Of a stretch of DNA of 64,000 nucleotides, positions 55,231-63,535 are shown in pieces (within the stretch, counting starts at the first letter, position 1; each line of letters begins with the position of its first letter). The stretch is from Guyparkeria sp016278265 (lineage in GTDB: Bacteria; Pseudomonadota; Gammaproteobacteria; Halothiobacillales; Halothiobacillaceae), in NCBI RefSeq assembly GCF_044582145.1, contig NZ_JBDODO010000004.1; one strand, 5' to 3'. Made by a program: the position numbers and the translations under genes. The notes under the pieces are model-generated. The model was not told the origin of the DNA. It ran no database searches and was given only the letters and a program-made list of their open reading frames with translations.

Positions 55231-56626
55231 TCCTGCAATGCCGGGAGCGGTGACCGGCCCGGACGGGATGCCCCGCCCGGACGGCCCGTCGCCGGCCTCC
55301 CACGTCCTGCTCGCCAGCTCCGGCGGACGAGACTCCCTCGGTGCACTCGTCCGGTTGGCGCAATGGCGTGACGAGGGATGTTTCGCGCGCCTCTTGGTGA
55401 TTCACGTCGATCATGGCCTGCACCCGGATGCCCCGGACTGGGCCGAGATCGCCCGTCGGCAGGCACAGGCCCATGGCTGCCCGTTCGAGGTGCGCCGGGT
55501 AGCGGTCAAGCGTGCGTCGGTGGGAGCGGGGCGTGGCTCGACCGAGGCCGCCGCCCGTGACGCGCGTTACCGCGCGCTCGATGCCGCACTCGCCGAGGCC
55601 GCCTCGGATGATCGCGACCATCCGCCCGTGCTCGTTACCGCCCACCATGCCGATGACCAGGCCGAGACCATCCTGCTGGCCTTGATGCGCGGTTCGGGTG
55701 GGCAGGGGCTGTCGGGCATGTCGGCCTGGCGGTCGCGCGGGGCGTTCGCTCATTGGCGCCCCTTTCTGGAAATGCCCCGCGACGAACTCGAGGCAGCGGC
55801 CCGCGCCAGCGGGTTGGGTTGGGTCGATGACCCAGCCAACGACGACCCCGGATTCGCCCGCAATCACTTGCGCCACCACGTCCTGCCCGAACTGCGGGCA
55901 TTCTGGCCCGATGCCGTCGGCCGGATGCGTACCAGTGCCCAGAGACTGTCGATGGAACAAGGCCTGCTCGGCGAACTGGCCGAGATCGACGCCGACCAGT
56001 CGCTCGACGGCCCGACGCTCGACTGGGGCAAGGCCGCAGCACTGCCGCCGCATCGTCAATGCAACCTGCTGCGCCAGTGGCTCGCCCGCCTGGGTTGCCT
56101 GCCTCCGCCACCCGAGCGGCTGGGCGAATGGCTCGCCCAGCTGCGCACCGCCGCGGCCGACCGCCAACCATTGCTCGAATGGCCGGGCGGCCAACTGCGA
56201 CGCTACCGCGATCAGATCCACTGGCTGCAGGTCTTGCCCGAACCCACGCGACCGGTCGATTGGCCGGCCGACCAAGATTGCCTGGTTCTCGAGGGTGGGC
56301 GTGAACTCTGCCGTCGTCCCACTCGCGCCGGTGCCGACGGCGGGGCCCTCCTGCGTCAACCCATGGACGAGTGGCACTTGCGTCCGGTGGGCGGCAGCGA
56401 GCGCCTGCGTCCGGCCGAGGGGCGTCCGAGCCTACCGATCAAGCAATGGTTCCAGGATCAGGGCATCCCGCCGTGGGAACGCCCCGCGGCCATCGGGGTG
56501 GAGATCGGCGGGCAACTGGCCGCGGTGCTTGCCGGCGAGCATTGGCTGGTGGATATGGCGTTCCGGCCCAATCCCGATGAGCCCGCCTGGACCCTCACCG
56601 AAGCGCGAGAGTCGGGGGGCGGCTGA
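55211..56626 (+). CDS. tilS: tRNA(Ile)-lysidine synthase
   Basis: 471 residues. It converts the wobble C of tRNA-Ile(CAU) to lysidine. The PP-loop is LLASSGGRDSLGALVRLA, with SGGRDS replacing the common SGGLDS. HVDHGLHPDAPDWAEIARRQA, VTAHHADDQAETILLALMRGSGGQGLSGM and WVDDPANDDPGFARNHLRHHVLPEL are TilS signatures. The C-terminal TilS domain is present (RPAEGRPSLPIKQWFQDQGIPPWERP). The first Met overlaps accA by 20 bases; Met at 55238 or 55268 could instead be the start. Confidence 0.93.
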
Positions 56627-56741
56627 GCCAAGCCGGGCGCATAATTTCGGCCAAAAGAATGGGTTAGAGTCGCATCGAATCAATGGGTTGCAGCAGTCTA
56701 TTGATTCAGAATATTGGGGTGGTTCCGCCGGGTGTCATCCC

Positions 56742-57028
56742 GTGGGAGCGGGCCCCGCCCGCGAAGGCGACGCGCAGTCGCCGCCCTGTTGATCGGATGA
56801 TCCCGAGCCTGTTTCCAGGGAATGAGCAAGGACACGTGCCCGGCGCGTTTCGCTTGCAAGGCAAGCTCCCACAACGGTTAAGGGCGCCCGTAGGAGCGGC
56901 TTTAGCCGCGAAATATACCTTTGCTCGCAGGGCGTAACGCTATCCGAAGGCGCGACCTGTAGGAACGACTTTAGCCGTGAAATGCCGGTGTGCCACCCTG
57001 CGGCCTTCGCGCCTGAAGGCGCTCCTAC
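56742..57028. repeat. Cluster of five REP palindromes between tilS and dacB
   Basis: Copies at 56742-56765, 56852-56874 (inverted), 56890-56912, 56959-56981 and 57006-57028 (inverted). The consensus is GTAGGAGCGGCTTTAGCCGC followed by GAA; divergent copies keep the dyad through compensatory changes, e.g. GGAACGACTTTAGCCGT. The last inverted copy reads TTCGCGCCTGAAGGCGCTCC then TAC. This explains the roughly 430-base gap between the convergent genes. Confidence 0.85.
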
Positions 57029-57056
57029 GGGCGACCGGCTCGCCCTGTGCCGACCC

Positions 57057-58520
57057 TCAGCCGTTCTCGTACAACCACGTCAGCAACGCGTCCTGCACGC
57101 GGGTGCCGCCGCCGTACTGCACGCCCTGTTCGTTGTGCAGCATGACCACCACGTAGCGTCGACCCGATTTCGCGAGCAGGTAGCCTGCGCCGGCGCGCAC
57201 GTCGCGCAGGGTGCCGGTCTTGATGTGGGCGTGGCCGCGGATCGAGCCGCTGGTCAGCCGCTTGCGCATGGTGCCGTCGATCCCGGCGATCGGCAGCGTG
57301 GCCATCACCTCCGGCATGTAGGGGCTCTTCCACACCGACAGCAGCATATTGCCGAGCTGGCGCGGCGATAGCCGCGCGATGCGCGACAGCCCCGAGCCGT
57401 TCTCGACCACCGCGCCTTCCCAGTTCAGGCCACGATCGGTGGCCCAACGCTCGATTACCCGCGCGGCCTTGAGCTCGGTGGCCGGCGTGCCCTCGAGCTC
57501 TGCGCCCATGGTCAGCATGATCTGGCGCGCCATGACGTTGTTCGACCACTTGTTCATCAGCCAGAGGTAGTTCGACAGCGGGCGGGAATCATGGGTGATC
57601 AGGCGCGTCGAGCCGGCCTGCACCAGCCCCTGGCGCCAGTGGCCCGTGATCTTGCCGCCAGCGGATTCGAACAGCTCCTTGAAGGCGTGGAAGAAGGCAT
57701 CGTGCGGGTCGCCGGCGACGCGGTAATACAGGTGCGGCGCGCACTGGCGCGAGACGGTGCCGCGCACCTGGATCTCCGCGCCCGGATCGGTGGGGTTGCG
57801 GATGTCGATCACGGGCTGGTTGGTGTTGCTGCGACAGGGCTGATCGACCAGGTTGAGTGTGTTCTGCAGCGCCATGCGCGGGTTCGGGGGCCAGGTAGTC
57901 ACCGCCGCTTCGCCATCGCCGTGCGGCGTGATGCTGATGCGCACCGCGCGGTTGTCGAGCAGCAGCGCGTTGGGCAGGGCGTTGTAGACCCGGTCCGGGC
58001 GGTTGTCGAAATCGCCCGGGTCGGCGGCGATCGGAGCGAAATACGAATCGTCGAGAACCACGTCACCGCGAATCTCCTTCACCCCCAGCTCGTGGAGGCG
58101 GCGTACGGCGTCCCACAGGTCCTCGCTGCGGAACCACGGATCGCCGTAGCCCTTGATGTAGAGATCGCCCGTGATCACGCCGTTGACCGGCAACGAATCG
58201 GCCAGGAACTCGGTCTTCCACTTGAACGTCGGCCCGAGCACGTCCAACGAGGCGACCGTGGTCACCAGCTTCATCACCGAGGCGGGATTGAACAATCGGT
58301 CCCCCTGGTGATTGATCACTGGCGTGTCGCTGTCGACCGCCTGCACCCACAGGCCGAGGTGATTGGCATCCAGTTTCTGCGCCGCGAGTTCCGCGTTCAC
58401 CGTGGCGGGCAGCGCGTTGTTCGCCGCCGGGGTGGCCAACGGCACAACGAGCAGGCAGGCCAGGCCCAGGGCCTGGAGCCAGCGAGCATTGAGCTTCGAG
58501 GAACGACGAGTGGTAGGCAT
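57057..58520 (-). CDS. dacB: D-alanyl-D-alanine carboxypeptidase/endopeptidase (class C PBP)
   Basis: 487 residues from the Met at 58520, which leads into the signal peptide (TTRRSSKLNARWLQALGLACLLVVPLATPA); Met at 58535 or 58544 are alternatives. The serine motif SxxK is in LFNPASVMKLVTTVASLD, SxN is in WLMNKWSNNVMARQ and KTG is in GHAHIKTGTLRDVRAGAGYL. A large insert between SxxK and SxN is typical of DacB (PBP4). Periplasmic enzyme that trims peptidoglycan peptides and cleaves cross-links. Confidence 0.94.
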   Translation of the reverse strand: MPTTRRSSKLNARWLQALGLACLLVVPLATPAANNALPATVNAELAAQKLDANHLGLWVQAVDSDTPVINHQGDRLFNPASVMKLVTTVASLDVLGPTFKWKTEFLADSLPVNGVITGDLYIKGYGDPWFRSEDLWDAVRRLHELGVKEIRGDVVLDDSYFAPIAADPGDFDNRPDRVYNALPNALLLDNRAVRISITPHGDGEAAVTTWPPNPRMALQNTLNLVDQPCRSNTNQPVIDIRNPTDPGAEIQVRGTVSRQCAPHLYYRVAGDPHDAFFHAFKELFESAGGKITGHWRQGLVQAGSTRLITHDSRPLSNYLWLMNKWSNNVMARQIMLTMGAELEGTPATELKAARVIERWATDRGLNWEGAVVENGSGLSRIARLSPRQLGNMLLSVWKSPYMPEVMATLPIAGIDGTMRKRLTSGSIRGHAHIKTGTLRDVRAGAGYLLAKSGRRYVVVMLHNEQGVQYGGGTRVQDALLTWLYENG

Positions 58521-58730
58521 GTAGTTGGGTAGCATCGGTTCCATGGGGTATTGGTCGTCCGTTGGGTCGGGAATTTGGGCCCGGCCGAAATCGGGGATCT
58601 CTGCCGGGTATATCGCTCGTAACGTGTTCAAGGCCCGCACGGGCTCACGCGGGTGAGCTTCATCATGCCACAGGGAAAACGCTGGAGAATATGGCGATGG
58701 CGCTCCCTCGTTTTCCCGTCGCCATGCGCT

Positions 58731-58759
58731 TTGAGGTAACCGTGGGCATTCAGTAAACT
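58731..58759 (+). promoter_or_regulatory. Candidate promoter of prfB
   Basis: TTGAGG (58731-58736), a 17-base spacer and TAAACT (58754-58759), 91 bases before the prfB ATG, in the divergent dacB-prfB intergenic region. The rest of this roughly 330-base gap shows no gene. Confidence 0.5.
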
Positions 58760-58850
58760 ACCGCACTTCCTGTCGAATCCGAGCCTCGTTCGGATTTGAT
58801 CAGACGACGCCTGCTTCAAATCTCATCGACTACCAGCGAAACCGCATTCC

Positions 58851-59949
58851 ATGGCCGAAATCAATCCGATCGTGAACCGAATCGACAACCTCATCGAGCG
58901 CTCCGAGTCGCTCCGGGGGTACCTTTGACTACGATCAGAAGAAAGAACGTCTAGAAGAGGTCGATCGAGAACTGGAAGTTCCCGACGTCTGGAATGATCC
59001 GGATCGCGCCCAGGCGCTCAACAAGGAGCGTGCCTCGCTGGTGCGCATCGTCGACACGCTCTCCGAGATGCGCGACGGCCTGACCGACGCGCGCGAAATC
59101 CTCGAGATGGCCGGCGAAGAGGACGACGAGGAGACCATCGCCTCGGTCGAGTCCGACGTCGCCACCTTCGAGAAGCAGATCGAGGATCTCGAATTCCGCC
59201 GCATGTTCTCCGGCGAGATGGACGAGTCCAACGCCTACATGGACATCCAGGCCGGCGCGGGTGGCACCGAGGCCCAGGACTGGGCCTCCATCCTGCTGCG
59301 CATGTACCTGCGGTGGGCGGAAAAGCATGGTTTTACCACCGAGATCACCGAGATCTCCGACGGCGAGGTCGCCGGCATCAAGTCGGTCACCATCCGCTTC
59401 GAGGGCGAGTTCGCCTTCGGCTGGCTGCGCTCCGAGACCGGCGTGCATCGCCTGGTGCGCAAATCGCCATTCGATTCAGACAATCGTCGCCACACCTCGT
59501 TCGCCTCGGTGTTCGTTTCTCCCGAGATCGATGATGCGATCGAGATCGAGATCAACCCGGCCGACATCCGCACCGACGTCTACCGCGCCTCCGGGGCCGG
59601 CGGTCAGCACGTCAACCGGACCGAGTCGGCGGTGCGCTTTACCCACACCCCGACCGGCACCGTGGTGGCCTGCCAGTCCGAGCGTTCGCAGATCAAGAAC
59701 CGCGAGCGGGCGATGAAGCAGCTCAAGGCCAAGCTCTACGAGCTGGAGATGCAAAAGCGCCGCGCCGAGGCCCAGGCCGTCGAGGACACCAAGGCCGACG
59801 TCGGCTGGGGCAGCCAGATCCGCTCCTACGTGCTCGACCAGAGCCGCATCAAGGACCTGCGCACCGGCCACGAGACCGGCAATACCCAGGCCGTACTCGA
59901 CGGCGATCTCGACCCGTTCATCGAGGCCAGCCTCAAGAGCGGTCTGTAA
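58851..59949 (+). CDS. prfB: Peptide chain release factor 2, with programmed +1 frameshift
   Basis: 365 residues when read through the shift. Codons 1-25 (ATG at 58851 to CTT) meet an in-frame TGA at 58926-58928. The slip site CTT-TGA-C is preceded by the SD-like GGGGG and tyrosine codon TAC, as in other prfB genes. Translation continues in the +1 frame from GAC at 58927 to the stop at 59947. The RF2 tripeptide SPF (KSPFDSDNRR) and the GGQ peptidyl-release motif (GAGGQHVNRTES) are present. RF2 terminates at TGA and TAA and so controls its own synthesis at the TGA. Confidence 0.96.
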
Positions 59950-59966
59950 GGCACAGAACGGGCGCC

Positions 59967-60037
59967 GTAGGAGCGGCTTTAGCCGCGAAATTCACCGGAT
60001 GACAACCTCCGGCATTCACGCCTGAAGACGCTCCTAC
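59967..60037. repeat. REP pair (inverted) between prfB and lysS
   Basis: One forward copy (59967-59989, GTAGGAGCGGCTTTAGCCGC then GAA) and one inverted copy (60015-60037, TTCACGCCTGAAGACGCTCC then TAC) with 25 bases between. The pair resembles a BIME/REPIN. Same family as the cluster at 56742-57028. Confidence 0.85.
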
Positions 60038-60101
60038 GACAAGCCATTGAACAGACGCGCCGGCATCGTCCGGCCCAACCCCACCACCAAGAGCCGAAAC
60101 C

Positions 60102-61598
60102 ATGGCCGAGCAAAAGCCCGCACTCGACGAGAACCAACTGATTGCCGAGCGCCGCGAGAAGCTGAAAAAGCTGCGCGAGACCGGCAACCCGTTCCCCAAC
60201 GACTTCGACCGCGAGCACATGGCCGGCGAACTTCAGGCCGAGTACGGCGAGCACGACAAACCGTGGTTCGAGGAGAACACCGTGCGCGTCGCGGTCGCCG
60301 GTCGCGTCATGGCCAAGCGGGTGATGGGCAAGGCGAGCTTCCTCTCCATCCTCGACCAGTCCGGTCGCATCCAGTTCTACGTCTCCCGCGACGACGTCGG
60401 GGCGGACGTCTACCAGGACTTCAAGACCTGGGACATCGGCGACATCGTCGGCGGCGAGGGCGTGCTCTTCAAGACCAACAAGGGCGAGCTCTCGGTGCGG
60501 GTCGATGCCATCCGCATGCTCACCAAGAGCCTGCGCCCGCTGCCGGACAAGTTCCACGGGCTGTCGGACACCGAGTCCCGCTATCGCCAGCGTTACCTCG
60601 ATCTCGTCATGAACGAGTCGGCGCGCAACACCTTCCGCGTGCGCAGCCGCGTGATCCAGTTCATCCGCGACTACCTCAACCAGCGCGGTTATCTCGAGGT
60701 CGAGACGCCGATGATGCACGTCATCCCCGGCGGGGCGGCGGCCAAGCCGTTCATGACCCACCACAACGCGCTCGACATGCCGCTGTACCTGCGCATCGCG
60801 CCGGAGCTGTTCCTCAAGCGCCTGGTGGTCGGCGGCTTCGAGCGGGTCTACGAGATCAACCGCAACTTCCGGAACGAGGGGCTTTCCACGCGGCACAACC
60901 CCGAGTTCACGATGATCGAGTTCTACCAGGCCTACGCCGACTACCAGGACCTGATGAACCTCACCGAGGACCTGCTGCGCCAGTGCACCGAGGAAGTCCA
61001 CGGCGGCACCACCATCGAGTACCAGGGCGACACCTTCGAGTTCGGCAAGCCCTTCGAGCGCCTGACCGTCCGCGAGGCGATCCTGCGCCACAACCCGGAC
61101 CTGACCGCCGCGGACATCGACGATATGGATCGGGCCAAGGCCGTGGCCGAAAAGCTGGGCATCCCGCTGAAAGCGAGCTACGGGCTGGGCAAGGTACAGA
61201 TCGAGATCTTCGAGAAGACCGCCGAGCACAAGCTGCACGACCCGACCTTCATCACCGAGTATCCGGCCGAGGTCTCACCGCTGGCCCGTCGCAAGGACGA
61301 CGACCCGTTCGTCACCGAACGCTTCGAGTTCTTCGTCGGCGGCCGCGAGATCGCCAACGGCTTCTCCGAGTTGAACGACGCCGAGGACCAGGCCGAGCGC
61401 TTCGCCCAGCAGGTCAACGAGAAGGAGGCCGGCGACGAGGAGGCCATGCACTTCGACGCCGATTACATCCGCGCGCTGGAGCATGGCATGCCGCCGACGG
61501 CGGGGGAGGGGATCGGTATCGATCGGTTGATCATGTTGCTGACCGATTCGGCGTCGATTCGGGATGTGTTGCTGTTTCCGCATATGCGGCCGGAATAA
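60102..61598 (+). CDS. lysS: Lysyl-tRNA synthetase (class II)
   Basis: 498 residues. The N-terminal anticodon-binding OB domain is at about 60-170 (VRVAVAGRVMAKRVMGKASFLSILDQSGRIQFYV). Class II motifs are present: motif 1 VRSRVIQFIRDYLNQRGYLEVETPMMH, motif 2 FERVYEINRNFRNEGLSTRHNPEFTMIE, motif 3 GEGIGIDRLIMLLTDSASIRDVLLFP. It follows prfB, the usual order. The GC-rich core sequence ends here. Confidence 0.97.
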   Translation: MAEQKPALDENQLIAERREKLKKLRETGNPFPNDFDREHMAGELQAEYGEHDKPWFEENTVRVAVAGRVMAKRVMGKASFLSILDQSGRIQFYVSRDDVGADVYQDFKTWDIGDIVGGEGVLFKTNKGELSVRVDAIRMLTKSLRPLPDKFHGLSDTESRYRQRYLDLVMNESARNTFRVRSRVIQFIRDYLNQRGYLEVETPMMHVIPGGAAAKPFMTHHNALDMPLYLRIAPELFLKRLVVGGFERVYEINRNFRNEGLSTRHNPEFTMIEFYQAYADYQDLMNLTEDLLRQCTEEVHGGTTIEYQGDTFEFGKPFERLTVREAILRHNPDLTAADIDDMDRAKAVAEKLGIPLKASYGLGKVQIEIFEKTAEHKLHDPTFITEYPAEVSPLARRKDDDPFVTERFEFFVGGREIANGFSELNDAEDQAERFAQQVNEKEAGDEEAMHFDADYIRALEHGMPPTAGEGIGIDRLIMLLTDSASIRDVLLFPHMRPE

Positions 61599-61627
61599 CG
61601 GTTTGTTTGAATCCCGAGTTATATTTA

Positions 61628-62518
61628 ATGAAGATCGATCTACGAAAAGGTGATTGCCGGGAGGTGTTAAAAACGATCCCGGATAACACGGTTGATCTTA
61701 CGTTTACATCTCCCCCTTATTGCATTGGTAAGGCATACGATACGCACAGCACAATCGAGGGGTTCCGGGAGATAAACGAGCCAGTTATCCGGGAAGTCTT
61801 TAATAAAACCAAACCAGGCGGATCGGTGTGTTGGCAAGTGGGGCACTTTGTTCGAAAAGGAGAAATCGTGCCTCTCGATTTCGTGGTGTTCGACATTGTC
61901 AAAAGTTTGGTTCCGGATGCTAAGCTCAGAAATAGGATCATTTGGGAGTTCGGGCACGGCGCTAACTGTCGGAATCGCTTGAGTGGTCGGCATGAAACCA
62001 TTCTTTGGTTCACTAAAGGTGATAACTACTATTTTGATTTAGATTCAATTAGAGTGCCGCAAAAGTACCCCGGAAAAAAATATTATAAGGGTAGGAAAAA
62101 GGGACAGTATAGTTGTAACCCACTTGGGAAAAATCCAGGCGACGTGTGGCAAATGCCAAATGTGAAAGCAGGGCATGTGGAGAAAACAGGGCATCCTTGT
62201 CAATTCCCTGTCGGGTTGCCTCAGAGACTTATTCGAGCACTGTGTCCGCCTGAAGGTGTGGTGCTTGACCCGTTTATGGGTGCAGGTTCAGCGGGTGCGG
62301 CGGCCGTGCTAGAGCGTCGCTCTTTCATAGGTGTTGAGCTTGAGAGCGAGTATTTCGACATTGCGCAGTGGCGCCTTAAGCAGGCGCTTGATGGTGACTT
62401 GAAACATCGAGATCCGGATATTCCGATCTTTGATCCTAGAAAAGCCGGTGCGGTAGCTAAACCCCCGCAATATTCAGATGGAGGGAAGCCTGGTGAGAGT
62501 GAAGGCGATAAAATTTAA
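61628..62518 (+). CDS. DNA methyltransferase, probable N4-cytosine or N6-adenine, beta-type order
   Basis: 296 residues from the ATG at 61628. The catalytic motif IV is TSPPY at residues 27-31, and the SAM-binding FxGxG motif lies near the C-terminus (DPFMGAGSAG, from residue 214, then FIGVELESEYFDIA). This IV-before-I order is the beta class. TSPPY is most often seen in N4-cytosine enzymes; N6-adenine is not excluded. Between them are IIWEFGHGANCRNRLSGRHE and HPCQFPVGLPQRLI, typical of restriction-modification or orphan methylases. Codons are much more AT-rich than in lysS. The recognition site is unknown. It overlaps the following gene. Confidence 0.88.
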   Translation: MKIDLRKGDCREVLKTIPDNTVDLTFTSPPYCIGKAYDTHSTIEGFREINEPVIREVFNKTKPGGSVCWQVGHFVRKGEIVPLDFVVFDIVKSLVPDAKLRNRIIWEFGHGANCRNRLSGRHETILWFTKGDNYYFDLDSIRVPQKYPGKKYYKGRKKGQYSCNPLGKNPGDVWQMPNVKAGHVEKTGHPCQFPVGLPQRLIRALCPPEGVVLDPFMGAGSAGAAAVLERRSFIGVELESEYFDIAQWRLKQALDGDLKHRDPDIPIFDPRKAGAVAKPPQYSDGGKPGESEGDKI

Positions 62519-63512
62519 TCAAGGTAGACATGAGCTTTACCTTTTTTCAGCTCCTGCGGCTCAGCTTTGGGATTCGGTAGAGATTAACAAACGTACCGAT
62601 GACAAAGTGGAAGGGTATCAAAGAGCTTTATCACCCTCCCGTGCTAATGATGTTAGAAAGTTTGTAGAAGCGGGCAATGTGATCGCTCCGGCAATCGTGT
62701 TGTCTTTTGACTCAGATAAGGTTCATTTTGATGAAAGAACGAACGAAATAGTTACCGATGGCTCGTCAGACGCCGGATGGGTTATAGATGGGCAGCATAG
62801 GCTCCGGGGTGCGCAGCTGGCGAGCGAAGCAAGCGATGTGAATTTGCCGGCTGTTGCATTTATTGGCTTGGATCTTGATAAGCAGATACAGCAGTTTGTG
62901 ACTATAAACAAGGAGGCGAAAGGGGTCCCTACATCTCTCTATTATGACCTTTTGGACTCGCTTCCCCCCTCGAAAAAACCATCACTTGTTGCTAAAGAAA
63001 AGGCCGCTGCGATTGCCAATTCTCTGCGTCGGGATCAAGATTCCATATTTTTCGATAGAATTGTTGTGGTTACTGCGCCAAAGAAAGGAGAGCTATCTCT
63101 TAATAACTTCGTGCGGAAGGTGTCGCCGTTGTTGGTAGAGAGTAAGGGGTCTTTATCAGCCTTTTCTCAAAAAGAAGTTTCGATGATAATTGAAAACTAT
63201 TTCAAAGCCTTGAAATCCGTTTTTCCTGAGCAGTTTTCCTCGGCAAAGTCTAGATTCTTCCAAACTCTGGGTTTTGGTGCAATGATTAATGCGTTGTATC
63301 CCGTTTTTTCAATTACGTACCGGCAAACTGGCGGCTTTCGTGTAGAGGATGCCGAGCGGATGTTATCAAAAGCATCCGATTTTAATTTTGACGATTGGGA
63401 TCGATCCGGAACTGGCTCTTCTGCTGAGATTCAAGCCGGCCGTGACTTTGAGACTCATTTTAAGGCGAAAGTGCAAGACTCTGGCGATTCAACAATCCTG
63501 AGACTCACTTAG
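62493..63512 (+). CDS. DGQHR-domain (DndB-like) protein
   Basis: 339 residues from the GTG at 62493, preceded by GGAGGG at 62480; an ATG at 62478 in the same frame lacks such spacing. The motif DGQHR stands at residues 99-103 in WVIDGQHRLRGAQLA. It names a family that includes DndB, the regulator of DNA phosphorothioation, and ParB-like proteins. QIQQFVTINKEAKGVPTSL also matches. The C-terminal half is helical, without recognised motifs. It overlaps the methyltransferase by 26 bases, so the two are probably translated together. Its chemistry is unknown. AT-rich like its neighbours. Confidence 0.85.
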   Translation: MRVKAIKFNQGRHELYLFSAPAAQLWDSVEINKRTDDKVEGYQRALSPSRANDVRKFVEAGNVIAPAIVLSFDSDKVHFDERTNEIVTDGSSDAGWVIDGQHRLRGAQLASEASDVNLPAVAFIGLDLDKQIQQFVTINKEAKGVPTSLYYDLLDSLPPSKKPSLVAKEKAAAIANSLRRDQDSIFFDRIVVVTAPKKGELSLNNFVRKVSPLLVESKGSLSAFSQKEVSMIIENYFKALKSVFPEQFSSAKSRFFQTLGFGAMINALYPVFSITYRQTGGFRVEDAERMLSKASDFNFDDWDRSGTGSSAEIQAGRDFETHFKAKVQDSGDSTILRLT

Positions 63513-63535
63513 GCTATTTGGTCTTTTGGAACGTA

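Noticed and set aside
60047..61627. N-terminal 527 residues of a frame running into the methyltransferase
   Set aside because: This part is a shifted reading of lysS; the methyltransferase begins at the Met at 61628.
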